From: Liriodendron chinense | Lineage: Eukaryota; Streptophyta; Magnoliopsida; Magnoliales; Magnoliaceae | Direction: 5' to 3' | Assembly (NCBI GenBank): GCA_003013855.2 | Contig: PVNU02003892.1 | Span: 1,984,001 to 2,048,000, forward strand | Length of the DNA: 64,000 nucleotides | In this document: positions 12,301 through 24,700 of the stretch, one piece after another | Position numbering within the stretch: the first letter of the stretch is position 1 | How the letters are laid out: each line of letters starts with the position of its first letter | The notes under the pieces: generated by a model | What the model saw: only the letters and a program-made list of their open reading frames with translations | What the model was told of the DNA's origin: nothing | The model's database searches: none | Translations under genes and position numbers: made by a program

Positions 12301-13332
12301 TGTGTTTTATCAAAGCCATCCATCCAGTTTTGCAGCTCATTTTAGGGCATGACCCAAGAAATGATATAAATCAAAGTCTCAAGTGGACCACACCATGGGA
12401 AACAGTAGATATTAATTGCCCACAGTTGCTATTGTTTGTGGTCCACTTGGGCCTTCGATCTTCTTCCTTTTGGGGATAATGGCCTAAAGTTTTGATTCAA
12501 AATTAATAAACAAAGTGGATAAACCATATGCATCACAGTGGGCCTTAGAAGCCACTAACAAGCATCCGCCCTCTCACGTGCGCTGATTCGCGGTCTGAGC
12601 GGCAATTTTCCCCGTCCAAAAAACCCCAAGTGTTCCCTTACTCTCCCTCAGACAAATAACTCATCCATTGTGTGTGTCACACTTGGATGAAGAGTTACAC
12701 CAAATTTCAAGTCATTCCATAACCTAAGTGGGCCTCACCGAGTGCTTTTAAATATTTTAGGCATGATTTTACACGGAGAGTGGATGTAGCTTATTTTTGC
12801 CAAAAATAATCCCAATAAATAGGACAACTTATTTTACATGTTGGGTGTGTGCATACACACATGAAAGGTTGGAAATTAGTGTGCATACACACATGAAAGG
12901 TTGGCAATTATTTGCTAGGTGAACCATAAATTATGGTCCAACGTGTTGTGACTTAAAACCTTCTCATGTGTGTGTGTGACTACTTCACGAGGAGGAGCAA
13001 TGTCCCCAAACCTTTAAAATGTCACACGAGGTTGACCCGGTGCCAATCGAAAAAGTTCATTCATTCATACAACTATAGGAGCAAGCCAAGTGCAAAAATC
13101 ATGCCAATTAAGTGATCCTAAACTTTTGATTAATAGCATGAAAATAGATAGTTAAGATCGACTAGAGAAATAAATATTTAGGCCTAACATCTTGAAACGT
13201 TGTGTACCTGATCAGCTTTGCATTTCTTATGATTTTAAGGTAACACTTTGATTTTATATATATAATCATATGATTTGGTGGTCATGGACAATGGACAATT
13301 GTAATAAAGGGTTCAGATCATTGTATTGCCTG
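9338..13332. other. Intergenic region with degenerate foldback-repeat arms
   Basis: No coding region I can support. Arms of the foldback family recur, for example TTCCACCATGATGTGGAG (10066), CATCATGGCGGGGTACATGG (10371), CATGGTGG..CCC words near 10900-11160 and 11480-11760, and GGGGCCCACCACAATGTGTG (12284) facing CATCACAGTGGGCC (12530). They are too decayed for exact limits. The interval 10740-10805 holds short repeats of ATAATCGYGCATGTA. Confidence 0.55.
12847..12910. repeat. Two-copy tandem repeat, 32-bp unit
   Basis: GTGTGCATACACACATGAAA followed by GGTTGG occurs at 12847 and again at 12879, period 32 bp. The unit contains the near-palindrome TGTGTGCATACACACA. A short local duplication with no evident role. 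Confidence 0.8.
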
Positions 13333-13480
13333 TGACCCTATGGCTCAGTGGTAGACTCGCAAGAGTTTCAACACCAGGTCATGGGTTCGAGCACCCATTG
13401 TGGTGTGAGTGTGAGGGCGTGCGGGGTGTGTGAGTGTGTTGCTTACTCTTAGTTGCATGAATGAATGAACATATCAGGTT
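13333..13480 (+). mobile_element. tRNA-derived SINE
   Basis: TATGGCTCAGTGGTAGA at 13339-13355 matches a pol III A box (TGGCTCAGTGG at 13341-13351), and GGTTCGAGCACC at 13383-13394 matches a B box, spaced about as in a tRNA. A non-tRNA body rich in GTGTG follows. A related head is present on the minus strand at 62685-62757, and a more distant one at 61600-61670. It has no cloverleaf with a usable anticodon, so it is a SINE, not a tRNA gene. The 3' limit is approximate. Confidence 0.65.
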
Positions 13481-13522
13481 TACGATAGGTCACCACACAA
13501 TGTGGCCAACATCTCGTGAAAG

Positions 13523-14054
13523 TAGGGCTCTCAATGGGTCGGATCTGGATCGGATCCAGTTGGATCCGGCTCCAAGTCCGTATAACTGTAGACGGATTTG
13601 GATCAGATTCGGATTCAAAAGTTCATATGCATATCCGATCCATTTAAAAATTGTTAGATCCATTTCCGATCCAAAATCCATATAACCATCGGATTCGAGT
13701 CGGATCTAGGTCCGAATCCACCTCATTACAAATCTAAAAAAATATATGATATAAAATATATAATATAATATATTTAATTTAGTAGAAAAATTATGCAAAT
13801 CCCACTATTTAATATGGTATGTTCGACATGGCCTAAAATAATTTGTAAAATGGATGGTCAGCATGAATATAACATATATAGTAAGGTGAAAATGAGTTGG
13901 ATCTTAATCGGATTCGGATCAAACTCGGATATGTTCCTGTGAATCCATATCCGGTCCATTTAAGTAATCGGACTTATTTTAAGATCCAAATCCGCATTAT
14001 ATGGATTCGGAGCGAATCGAATCTCGGATCTGACCCACTCCATTGAGAGCCCTA
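13523..14054. mobile_element. hAT-type non-autonomous DNA transposon (532 bp)
   Basis: Begins TAGGGCTCTCAATGGGTCGG and ends CCACTCCATTGAGAGCCCTA. The terminal 13-16 bp are inverted repeats. The flanks are a perfect 8-bp duplication CGTGAAAG (13515-13522 and 14055-14062), diagnostic of the hAT superfamily. The sub-terminal regions are full of GGATC / GATCC words; no transposase frame. It needs a transposase supplied from elsewhere. Confidence 0.9.
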
Positions 14055-14448
14055 CGTGAAAGTGGGGATATTAGCAAACCCAATGTGGTGTAAACGTTTC
14101 TTGTGGTGCAAATGGTTTATTGTGGGTCCCCACCGCATATGTTGATGAAATCCACTCCAACCGTCAGATACACCCTTCCTCGTTTGGTCAATTGTTGAAA
14201 TATCTGGTCAATCCATAACTTAAAATGGGTCACACAATCAATAACAATTGAGAGTGGACACTACCTTGATTCTCATAGATGCTTATCATGCCATCTAACC
14301 ATTGATAGATTATGGCACACCTAAAATATCATGTACATTCCACTTGGGTGAGACCCCGCGAGAATCAAGGATGGGCATTCCCTTTTAACCATTCATTCTC
14401 GTGTGGCCCACCTAAGTCACTGATTGGCCCCATTTTTAGGCCCATGGC

Positions 14449-14998
14449 TAGGGGTGTCAATGAGCCGGGTTAGGGCCGGGCCAAGCTCTGTCCAAGCCCG
14501 GCCCGCCTCTTTCAACATATGCCCAAACCCGGCCCGGACCCGTGACGGGCCACAATATCGAAGCCCAAGCTCGGCCCAAGATACAAATGCAAGGTCTAGC
14601 CCATACCCGACCCTAGCCCGAGCCCGGCCTTTAACATAGAGAGAGAAATTATTCTTTAATCCTTGCTTCCCTGTATATGAAAAATTATCACCACCATTAT
14701 AGAAGATAAAAGGAGTCTTAGGAGGGAGATGGATTTTTAGGAAAAATTTATGCAAAATTTAAGTTTTGAAAGGAGGAAAAATATTTTAATTTAAATTTTA
14801 AATTAAAATATATATATTTGGGTCGGGCCAGGTTTTTGGACTTTTGAACAGCCTACTCCAAGCCCTACCCGTTTAGAAAACGGGCTTATACTTTAGGCCC
14901 GAACCCGACCAGCGGGCCTGATAATCTCGTCCAAGCCCGGCCTAGGGCGGGCCAAGCCCGAAAGCCCGTCGGGCCAACCCGGTCCATTGACACCCCTA
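14449..14998. mobile_element. hAT-type non-autonomous DNA transposon (550 bp)
   Basis: Begins TAGGGGTGTCAATGAGCCGGG-like sequence and ends GGTCCATTGACACCCCTA, with inverted ends of about 14 bp. A perfect 8-bp target duplication CCCATGGC lies at 14441-14448 and 14999-15006. Sub-terminal sequence is rich in GCCCGGCC words; the centre is AT-rich. No transposase. Confidence 0.92.
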
Positions 14999-15053
14999 CC
15001 CATGGCCGAGGGCATGTTTGATGCAAACGGTTGTTGGGAAATTATATATCTTG

Positions 15054-15553
15054 CGCAAATGTTTTCACCAAAATGTGGTGCAACCGCTTGTTATGGACCC
15101 CACAATCATGTGCTGATGAATTCCAGTCTGATCATTATGCACGCCTCCCCTTTTTCGTCATGAGCACAGAAATGAAGCCCATCCATAACTCACCTGGGCT
15201 ACACCAGAGGAACAGTTAAAGGGTGGATGCCACCCTTGATTCTCATTGAGGACCACTACATTGAGCATATGCCATTCAATCCATTGATCCTCGAGATCCA
15301 CGAAAGATGAAAGCAAACCTGAAAAATACGCCATTCTGAAAGTTGGGTGGGCCTTAGAAAGAATTAAGAGTGGAAATCTCTGTCCAACGATTCCTACTTG
15401 TGTGGCGCACCCGAGTTATGAATCGCCCTAAATTTTAAGCCCATGGCTAAACGACGGAAGGTGTGCACGATGGTCGGAGTTGATTTAATTAACGCATCAC
15501 TATGAAGCCTACAACAACCATTTGCACCACATTACGGTGAAAACATTTGCACT
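15054..15553. mobile_element. MITE with about 40-bp inverted ends
   Basis: Left end GCGCAAATGTTTTCACC followed by AATGTGGTGCAA mirrors the right end TTTGCACCACATTACGG followed by GAAAACATTTGCAC. The inside contains foldback-like words (GGACCCCACAATCATGTGCTG). A related but older left end is at 14085-14130, interrupted by the hAT-type element at 14449. No coding capacity and no clear target duplication. Confidence 0.65.
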
Positions 15554-15600
15554 CAAAAATTCACACACACACACGCACACACATACACACATATTGAAAT

Positions 15601-16149
15601 TAGGGCTGAAAGTCGGAGGGGTTGAGTTGGGTTGGGTTGGGTTGGGTTGGGTTGGTGCTAAACCCTAATTCAAGTGGGCTCAGGCGGGTTCATCGGGTTG
15701 ATAGGGTTGATACATACTAATGTTTTTGTTATTACATTAGTGTATTATAATACAAGTCATATTTTTTTGTAAACATTGTTTTATTAATTATATATGTAGT
15801 TACTTATTCAAAGAACTTCATTTTTACTAAACAAACAAGCTAAAATATAAGATAACTACTCCTTTGACACTTAAGCATATCAAATTTCAAATAGTATAAG
15901 TTTTCTTACTAAATAATTTAAACTAATAAGTTTACTTAACTAAAGTATAATAAAATTATAAATAGCTTGTATATAGATTCCATTTGGGTTAATTGGTGTA
16001 ATCGAAGACCTCAATTTGAGCCCAACTCAAGCTTTATCATGTTGGTGTTTGCTTAAGATCAAATCCGATACTTTCAGCCCAAGCCCAAACCCAAATGTCG
16101 GATAGGTCACGGCCGCTAGGGTGATCCCGCCCGACTTTCAGCCGCCCTA
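15601..16149. mobile_element. hAT-type non-autonomous DNA transposon (549 bp)
   Basis: Starts TAGGGCTGAAAGTCGG and ends CCGACTTTCAGCCGCCCTA. Flanks ATTGAAAT (15593-15600) and ATCGAACT (16150-16157) match at 6 of 8 positions, a plausible decayed hAT target duplication. Just inside the left end are five GTTGG units (15626-15653) in a GGGTTGG context. No transposase frame. Confidence 0.75.
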
Positions 16150-16157
16150 ATCGAACT

Positions 16158-17038
16158 CATGTCTTGGCCACTTTAGGCATGGCACGAGTCAGGATGTGAC
16201 CTGCCCAGCAAAATAAATGGATGGTAGTTCTTCTAGAATAAAATATATATGCTCTCTTTCCCTAGTCATATCTCGTGCAAGTGAACAGCAACAATTAGAC
16301 GTCTGCTTGGCACGTGTACAAGGTCCGTGCCGTTCATCAGGTGAGCCCCACTGTGAACATGCCCGAACCAAAAATCTGGGATGTCCACTCATTTAGTGCG
16401 TGGCTGAACATCCTTCTGGATGGATCGCATTTCAATTTCGAATGCATGCATCATTTCTCTTTTGTTTTTTTCCCTTTTTTTTTTTTTTTTTTCATAGCAG
16501 TCTTTTGGCATTTACTCTCTGTATATTCTTCATTACGTGTCATTTTCATTTCCTCTTTTATTTTTCATTCAATACATCTGGTAGCCGAGTATTAGATCAG
16601 ACAAGCCCCTAAGATAAAAGATTCAGCAGCCAACGGTTGTGATGTGAACATCGTCCCATTGTTTATTAGTAGAGAACTGAGGCAAGGTCCTACAGGCCTG
16701 TGGTATTGCACCATCTTTTCTACCAACATGCCACTTGTACATGACATCACTACCATGAAAAACGTAGGCCCCACAATGAAGGATCCCTTGACTCAAAATC
16801 CAGGCCATTGTGTTCATCAGGAGGGCCACTATGGACGACTGACGGTCTGATTCTAGTTACGGTCGTGGACCACCTAGTGAGCGGCTCAGCTTCATCTTCA
16901 AGACGGGTACTCTTCATGGTCGAGCCTACGGTTTTGATGGTGACACAAGTGGGATGCTGGCAAGAAAATGGTCCGGTACCACAGCTTATGGTGCCATTGC
17001 CTGCATGCAATAGGCCGGACTCATACGTTAGTTTTACG

Positions 17039-17076
<38 letters not shown>

Positions 17077-19708
17077 CGGCAAGCCAAGGTGTACAGATCT
17101 TGGCCCACCAGTGGATGGAGAATGAACGAAAAATTAGATGGTATTAATTAACCACCTAAATTGGACCACTTAATATTTTACTTTTAACAGTCATTAATTG
17201 AATGATTGGTTAGGATTGCTTGATCAGGGCACAACAAGACAATTTTTGGATGGTCTGGATATATCTGTACATCAGTGCCACATCCAAGGAGGATCAGTCA
17301 CCACCATTTTTTTAATGTGTGCAGAACTAACATATGAGTTGTAGCCAGGAGACATGATGATTCATTTGAATTTGAATTTACAAAAATGCCATTTTCGTCG
17401 TTTGCTCATTCCCACGCATCTCTCGTGTGATGGTGGTCGCCCTTTCATCCTTCCAGAAGAAAGTAGCTTTGCCTTAGCTTCAAGTATAAGTCTCTTTCAA
17501 TCACTCTTCTTTCTTTATGGAGATGTATATTTGCTGATTCCACACGCGTCTAGAAGCATGCCCATCAACGTGCTGATTCGAACACGTGTTGAAGATCTGT
17601 TCTTTCCTTTTGGTGGGCCACACTGTTTAGATCTTCTAGGCTAAAAATTATGTCATTTTACAGCTCAAGTGGGCCATAGGAAAGGCTTGGAAATTTCGTT
17701 TTTAATCTTCATTTTAGTGTGTATACACTGCAAAAGGTTCAACCATTGTTTCTACCAAATGGAAAGCTGAGATCTCATATACGTATTCCATATCAGCACG
17801 TATGCCCGCGTGTGAATGTAAAAGGCTCCCACGCGAGGGTGGAATTACAAAACCTCGTTGGTAGGATGGTGAGCCCACTACTGATGGACTAGAGATAATT
17901 TAAAGAGAGGGAGATGAGCATGCATATAAGTGAGTGTTATTTGATACTCTGGCAGCGTACGACGCTTGATGCTCAGGCGCTTCGAACATGTATACTCAAA
18001 CTACATATGCTCCCTCGTGGAATCCGTTGTTGCTAGAGTCACTGTCCCAAAATCAGAGCAATTAAAACAATCCTAACCCCGGATTCATGGACCTCAACCT
18101 GGACAATGTTTATGTATATTACTTGCACATCACATGCGTACTCCCTAAAGTTCCTGCGTTCCATCTATCTCATTCTGACAGATTATTAAAGTTTTCTTCC
18201 ATATGAGCTATTTGAAAGGCAGTCATCTAAATATATACCTACATTTTGATATGCACACCCCATTTGCCTACTTAGGTTAGAACATAAGTGATTATGAACT
18301 ATTTTCTAGAATCAGAAGATGGAAAAATGTAGCATATTTATAAAACATAGGGTGTGAATAGCAGCCCCATGTTACAAAATGTCATCTGATATTATAGAAG
18401 TGACAATGCTCCAGTGCTCTCAGAGGGCTGTAAGTTATAGTGGTCCTAGTTGCATTGGGTCACTTAAGACGGTCTATCCGATCGATCTGAACTGTCCATC
18501 TATCGACTCAAGACTACATTTCTAATCTGAGCCGTGGAGGGATGGTTAAGACTGCCTAACCAAAGTAATTCCAATCACATGCAATCCTCAATGGTCACTA
18601 CAACATAGATGGATCAATTTGTTGACTAGACCTATCTTTGTGCAAATGATCTTGACCATATGTATTAAAGCAATTGATCAGATGGTTAGGATTATCATAT
18701 CAGTGTGATTTTTGCTTGGTAGCCCATGAAATATATAATGGACCCAATGAACAGTCAAGATCAATTAATTGATTTTTTTTAGTGTCCCAACGCAACTAGG
18801 AGCAATATAACATATAGATGCTCTAATAGAACTGAAGCATTTCTTTATAGAAATAATCTAGTCTTTATAACAGTATGTGTGCATGTGAGAGATTGGTACG
18901 TTGGTTCAAGCACGTGTACATATTATTGTCCTTTGATGACACTTACATCCAAATAGATAGAGTTTATCGATTCATCTACGCATGATCACAAATAATTCTT
19001 ATTTAGAGAAACTAACGATGAGTAGTTAACATAGTTCAAAGGAGCTAATAAAAAATCCTCACTGACTGTGGGCCCACAAGGAAAAAGGTGGTAAAAAGAA
19101 CCCTTGAATATATTTCGTTAATGCCACTTCTAGAAGCTCTTAGCCTAGGTAGTGGAAGGACATGGCCTGTCCTAAGTTGAGAAAACGTAAAATATAAAAA
19201 TGATTTACAATGATTTCGTTTTCATTCACTGTAAAATAATAAATAAATAAAAAATACGAGGGTTGCAAAAAATCTCATTTTGTAGGTACATAAAAGGTGT
19301 ACAATCAATCAAGAGACCATTTCCCATATGGGTGGAGCATGTTTCCGCATTAATCAACATTTTCTAACTTCAAAATTTAGCGTAGAGTGTGTTTTGTTGT
19401 GTCAAATATCTTGAAATTTTATTATATTTTGCAACAAATTAGACTGATTAATCATGAAACATCATAATTTTTTTATGATATTAGTACAACAAATTAGACT
19501 TACATGTTGCACACTTATTTCAGCCAATGTGTCATATGAGTAGGAAGTCAGAGCCATGAAAAATGTTGGTACCACGGATATCCCGGGCAAGAAAAATCAG
19601 CTGGTCCATGACATTAAGTGGGCTTACTAGCAGAATCAATGAACGGTGTATATATGATATGACAAAACACGTAGGTACATATTAATGGTTCCAGCTTATT
19701 TTGATACC
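16158..19708. other. Intergenic region, no gene recognised
   Basis: Short frames only. It contains homopolymer tracts (T-run 16477-16491 and an A-run of about 30 at 17044-17073, possibly a retroposon tail), plus scattered foldback words such as CCCCACAATGAAGG (16769). I found no promoter or exon that can be tied to the downstream bHLH gene. Confidence 0.45.
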
Positions 19709-20112
19709 AAGGGTCATTTGTATCATGGATTTTGGATGGTTAGCAATAGAAATCTAATATTTTCAATCCAAATCATGTTTACCACTCCCAATGTCTTGGG
19801 CTTCAAATCCAACTTGCATTTGGAATCTTCAAAAGGGCTCCTTTTAAAATCCAAGAGAATATATAGGCGGGGTGCAAAATGTTGAATTTTCGATCATTTT
19901 CAGCTTTCATGATGACTCTTAATTTCCTTCTCTCTTTTAAAGCATTCTGAAGTCAAAAGGTCCAAGCTGCCAAACATGATTTCTAGGTTTCACATAATTG
20001 AAATTCTAAGTTGCCAAACACAATTGAAAGAATTCAAAACTCATGAGGTTTGAAAATCCAAAATTTAGATTTTTGTGTCAATGTCCAAATTCATGTTGCC
20101 AAATGACCCTTT
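19709..20112. mobile_element. MITE-like element with AAGGGTCATTTG ends
   Basis: Left end AAGGGTCATTTGTATCATGG and right end CATGTTGCCAAATGACCCTT are inverted copies of each other over about 25 bp with mismatches. The interior is AT-rich with GAAATCC words, and no protein is encoded. The terminal motif resembles PIF/Harbinger or hAT MITEs; the target duplication is not resolved, so the superfamily is open. Confidence 0.55.
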
Positions 20113-21697
20113 TGGTGATATTTATGTTAGGACCATCCTTTTGCATGGAGTGGATGTCTTCACACGGTGTTTTTTTTATCAGAAGCTGCGACCTTGCACA
20201 TACAAGTTTGCGAATGTGCAGTCTATGAATGCAGACAAACTGCCCTAGCACTCTCTAATATTGCATGTGTACATCAGAAAAATACACAGCCAAAGCAAGT
20301 ATGTATGGGATGATAGCCCACAAATAGATGTTCATACACACGAATTATGCCCTCATGCACATGTGCAACCTAATTCACATGCACTTGTACACACATCTAT
20401 ATATTAGCCACCTATTTGCACTTCTTTTAACTATTAATATTGACCATGGTGGTCTTTTATAGCATTTCTTGTGCAGTGAAAATGCATGCTTTATGCAGTG
20501 GGTACAACACCCAGGTTCCATGTGGCCCCCCGTGCTGTGCGTGTGTCCACCAAACATCACATGTGCTGCTCAATGCTGGCCCTGTGGCCAAAAACCAGCC
20601 CAATCCATAACTTAATTAGGTAGGCAACACCACAGGGAACAACTTGAAGGGGGCAGCAAACATTAGTTTGTGTCTTAAGCCCACAATGTGATGTATATTC
20701 CATCCAACACGTTTGTTAGGTGCACCTTGCTAAGATGTAAAGACACTCCAAAAACCGTCCTCATTGAAAACTCTGGCAATCCACACCCTGTAAACTTAGG
20801 GTGTGGATATGAGAATTCCTTTGGATTTCATAGATCATGACCAACTACGCCAATAATTTTCATGCCCACAGTAGAAATCAGGATTCCAAAATTTTGGATG
20901 ACAATAACACATCTTCAAATTATTAGACAACAGTTATTTTGTTTCTCTGCTAAAAATCTTTACCAAAAGAACGGTTATTGTGTGAAATCTGCATTTCTTA
21001 ATTTCCATTTCCACTTGGATTCCACGTATCTACACCCTTACAAGTTTTAGGTGTGACCCTACATTGTTTCCAGGCGTGCTTGGCCCGCCTGGATTTTAGA
21101 ATTTTTTTTTTTTTTTTTTCGAATGTACGATGGAAATGTTCACGTAATGAACAGAGTTGATGTTACACACAAAAGAAGGTGGGCCCTACAAAGCTCGTTG
21201 CATTACCCGCTACTTAAAACAGGTGTTTACACCAAAAGAACATGGGAGAAAATATCTAAATTTGAAAATGACATCATATCATTCAATCTACATGAATGCA
21301 TATGTGCATGATGTGAGTAAAAGATATAGTTTCAGTTTTTATATTTTCCTCTATATTTTTCTTCCAGTATTTAATATCTAGAGTGTCTTTCTTTTCTTAA
21401 AAGTATGAATTTGTTTATTTATTTTCAAGAAACGTGGGAGCACATCTGTTGATTTGGAAAATATGAATTTATCTCATCACAGCCAAACTACGTATAAAAT
21501 GGCATATTTTATGTTAACAAAAATCATTTCATCTAATAAAATCCGCTCTCCTATATATTTACAACTAAAAATACATTGTAACATATTTTTGAAAAAAAAA
21601 AAAAAAAAAGTACATTCTAGTATGGTAAATGAAGGTACAATGCTGGCCACGACAGTAATTCCTCCTCGCAAAAAACATAAATTGGAAAAAAGCCTGA
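20113..21697. other. Upstream region of the bHLH-like gene; no clear promoter
   Basis: No coding region supported. Poly-T (21103-21119) and poly-A (21592-21609) tracts occur. An upstream exon of the gene at 21761 could lie here, because an open frame reaches back to 21698 and a possible splice acceptor (TGCCTATAAG, ending 21712) precedes a lysine-rich stretch, but no partner donor could be chosen with confidence. Confidence 0.35.
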
Positions 21698-21760
21698 TAT
21701 TCTGCCTATAAGAAGAACCGCAAGAAGCATAAAGACCATTGCTACTGTGAATTAACGGCG

Positions 21761-24700
21761 ATGCATCAACGAGAACCATTGGGAGCTCCGACCGCAGGCT
21801 CGAGCAAAAATGGCAGTTCCTCCGAAGACAGTGAAGAGAGTGTGGGTGGCGATGTCAACGTGGACAGGAGAGTGGCCGAGCAGCTTCAACTTCTCCAATC
21901 TCTTATTCCAAACATAACACAGGTTGAAACTCCATCAGTAGAATTTTGTGAAATTTATGTCTTTGGGCAGAGAAGATGATTGACCGTGGGCAGGAGTTGT
22001 TAGTCCTCAGGCCCTCCACGGAACATGGAGCTCATACTTCATGATCAGAACCATTCATCCGCTGATCATTTGCATGACTATTCTCCCAATGAATGGTTCT
22101 GATCACCAAGGGCAGTGCCATGTACAGTGGTTAGGCCTGTGAAAATCAATCCTCTTTACAAAGGTTTTCGTTTAAAATGCAATTTTATAAATTTAGAACA
22201 ATTTTTCTTCTTTTTCCTTTTTCTTTTGGATTCTCATTTTGGTTTACTTTTCCTACAATACCATCTAGCCTTTTGTTTGAATTGAAGAGTGCAATTCTAT
22301 AAATTTGCTACAATACATCCATGTATGATTATAAGGTACATCAGGGCGAACCGTTCAATCCGAGGTCATGTTAAGAGGACTAAACCATTGATATAGCTGA
22401 TGCTGGCTGCCCCAAAAATCTTCAATAGTAAAAGATCAAAGACTTTTGATCAATGGCCCGCCAAACAATAGTCAAGGAGCAGGTCTTTGTTCAAAAGAGA
22501 AAAGTTCAAATGATCAGTGGATTTGAAATATTATTATTTTTTTCTTCCAAAGCGGAGGACAAACCACCTATAATCTTATTAAGGTGGAAAAAAAAAAAAA
22601 AAAAAAAAAGATTTTACAGCTAGTTATGGTAGGCGCTAACCCCAAATCTCCAAATCACAAAGAAAAGGAGGGGGCAAGCCCTCTAGAAAGCAGAAAGTCA
22701 GCTTGACTTTGATGCATCTTATCTTACTCACCTCCACTCCCAATGCAAGCCATCCGCTATCCGCTGTAGTAGCGGATTCTCTGAAAACATGGTTTAAATA
22801 TTCCAAACCTAGTAGTTTTTAATCTTTGGGCGCATTAAAACATGAACCTAGATTCCACAACTATGGTTCCAATACACCCATTGTATTTCCTGTTATGCAA
22901 ATCTTGTCATATTTCTATTTTTTCACTACTGGAAAATTCTCTATACAACCATGGCCAAGATCAGACGGATGAGAGATCAATCCTCGAAGAGACCCGAGAT
23001 TATCTACAGAGAATTCACCAAGATACGAATCAGATCGAAAGGGAATTATTACAGCAGTCCCAAGGTTCAAGCTCTCTGGGAAGTCAAAGACACCATATAT
23101 TGGCAGTGAGCTTAATTTCTTTTCTTTTCTTTTCTTTTCTTTTCTTTTCTTTTTCTTATTTCGTTCGTTCATTAAAATTCATAGGCATGCAATTGTTTCC
23201 AGCTAACCTATGCTTAGCACGTGTAGGAGTACACACATGCATGCAATAGTTTCACTTTGCACACGTGTACACTTGTTACAAATGGGTCCACACGTGCATG
23301 GAAATGTTTCTTCATGCGTGTAGGTTGGAGCAAGATGGAGTCATTGCACATGTGAATGGTCCTGATGTGCATGCACGTGTGGGTTGGATTGATGTGGGGG
23401 TTTTAACAAGGTGGGGCACGTACGTGTGGCAGGTGGAAACAGAGAAGCTGATGGAGAGAAGATTCGTTGTAAAGATTAGATGGAGGAAAGGGCCGGGAGT
23501 AGCAGGCCACGTGCAGCGCGTGATCGATCTCTTGGACGTGAAGATGACTTCCATCGTAGTTAATGATCAAAATGCCGAGGAGATGTTAACTACCGCCTTC
23601 GTCAAGGTAATTTCTGATTTTTCTTTTTTTTTTTCTTTTTTTTTTTTCTTTTTCACGCATGCGAATGTGGCATACTGGTGTGAGATCTGAACCGTCTATC
23701 TGGTAGGTCCAAAGGTCCTCCCAGAAGATCAAGCTGATCTACTGGTCAAGTGGGCCAAAATGTTTAGACGTAGGGGTCGTAGAGTCATTGGTTGGGCCCA
23801 CAGTTCGGTAATCCAGACCATTAGTCCGTTGAATCTCACTGTGGATGGAGAACGCCTCAAATATTTCAACGATTGGAGATCCATAAGACCCATATTTCAA
23901 ATATTTCTCTTATGAAGTCACGAATTAAAAGGTTAATGGAACATGCCATGCAACCCGCTACGCCTCATGATGAGAGGATGTATGGGGTTGAAGTGTATGT
24001 ATGACAGCAACGACTTGAAAATCGACGTTGGTTGTTCATTCCCTTGCGAAAACATCAGCGGACGGGACCGTTAACCTTGAGTATGAGACTATTAGAATCG
24101 AATCTATAGAATGATTGACTGTGGCCCACCTTGTAATGATCTCTTTTGTAACAATTGATGCGTCTAAGTTATAATAGCTTTCGCAAGGAATCTCCTGCTC
24201 TTGGAATCTAGGTGGGGCCCACTGTAATGTTTGTGAGAAATCTACGCCCTCCAACCGTTTTGTGAGCTCATTTTAGGCGTTGCAACTAAAAATGAGCCAA
24301 GACTCGAGTGGGCTGAAAACGTGACAATTGAACTTCCACAGTTGAAATATTCATGGGGCCACAGAAGTTTCGAATCAGGATAATCTTTGTGTTTTCCACT
24401 CATCTCAGTAGGAATGACATTATGAACTGTATGGATGGGAAATAAGCATCACTGTGGACCCCACAGAGGGTTTCAATGGTAGGAATTTCCCTACCCACCT
24501 TTTGCTTTAGTGCGGCCCACTTGAGTCTTGGATCTCATTCATTTTTAGTCGCAGCGCATAAAGTAATCTCACAAAATGGTTGGACGGTGTAGATTTCTCA
24601 CAAACATCACGGTAGGCCCCACCTAGATTCCAAGTGCAGGAGATGCCTACCAAAGGGTCTTCGCAGGCAATCCACGACCAAAACAGCCAAACAATCACAA

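Noticed and set aside
13333..13400. Possible functional tRNA gene (A and B boxes present)
   Set aside because: No cloverleaf with a proper anticodon arm or acceptor pairing, and related copies with diverged boxes occur elsewhere in the window; a SINE fits better.
15626..15653. Telomere-like GGGTTGG repeats
   Set aside because: Only about five units, TTGGG instead of the plant TTTAGGG, and located in the sub-terminal part of a hAT-type element.
16750..17125. Overlapping frames of 105-110 codons on both strands with poly-Phe or poly-Lys
   Set aside because: Created by the 30-base A-run and foldback-type sequence; no protein similarity.
22842..23249. A single 135-codon + strand protein
   Set aside because: The open frame includes intron sequence on both sides; only the part from TDERSILEE to about 23105 is bHLH-like, and it continues across splice sites.
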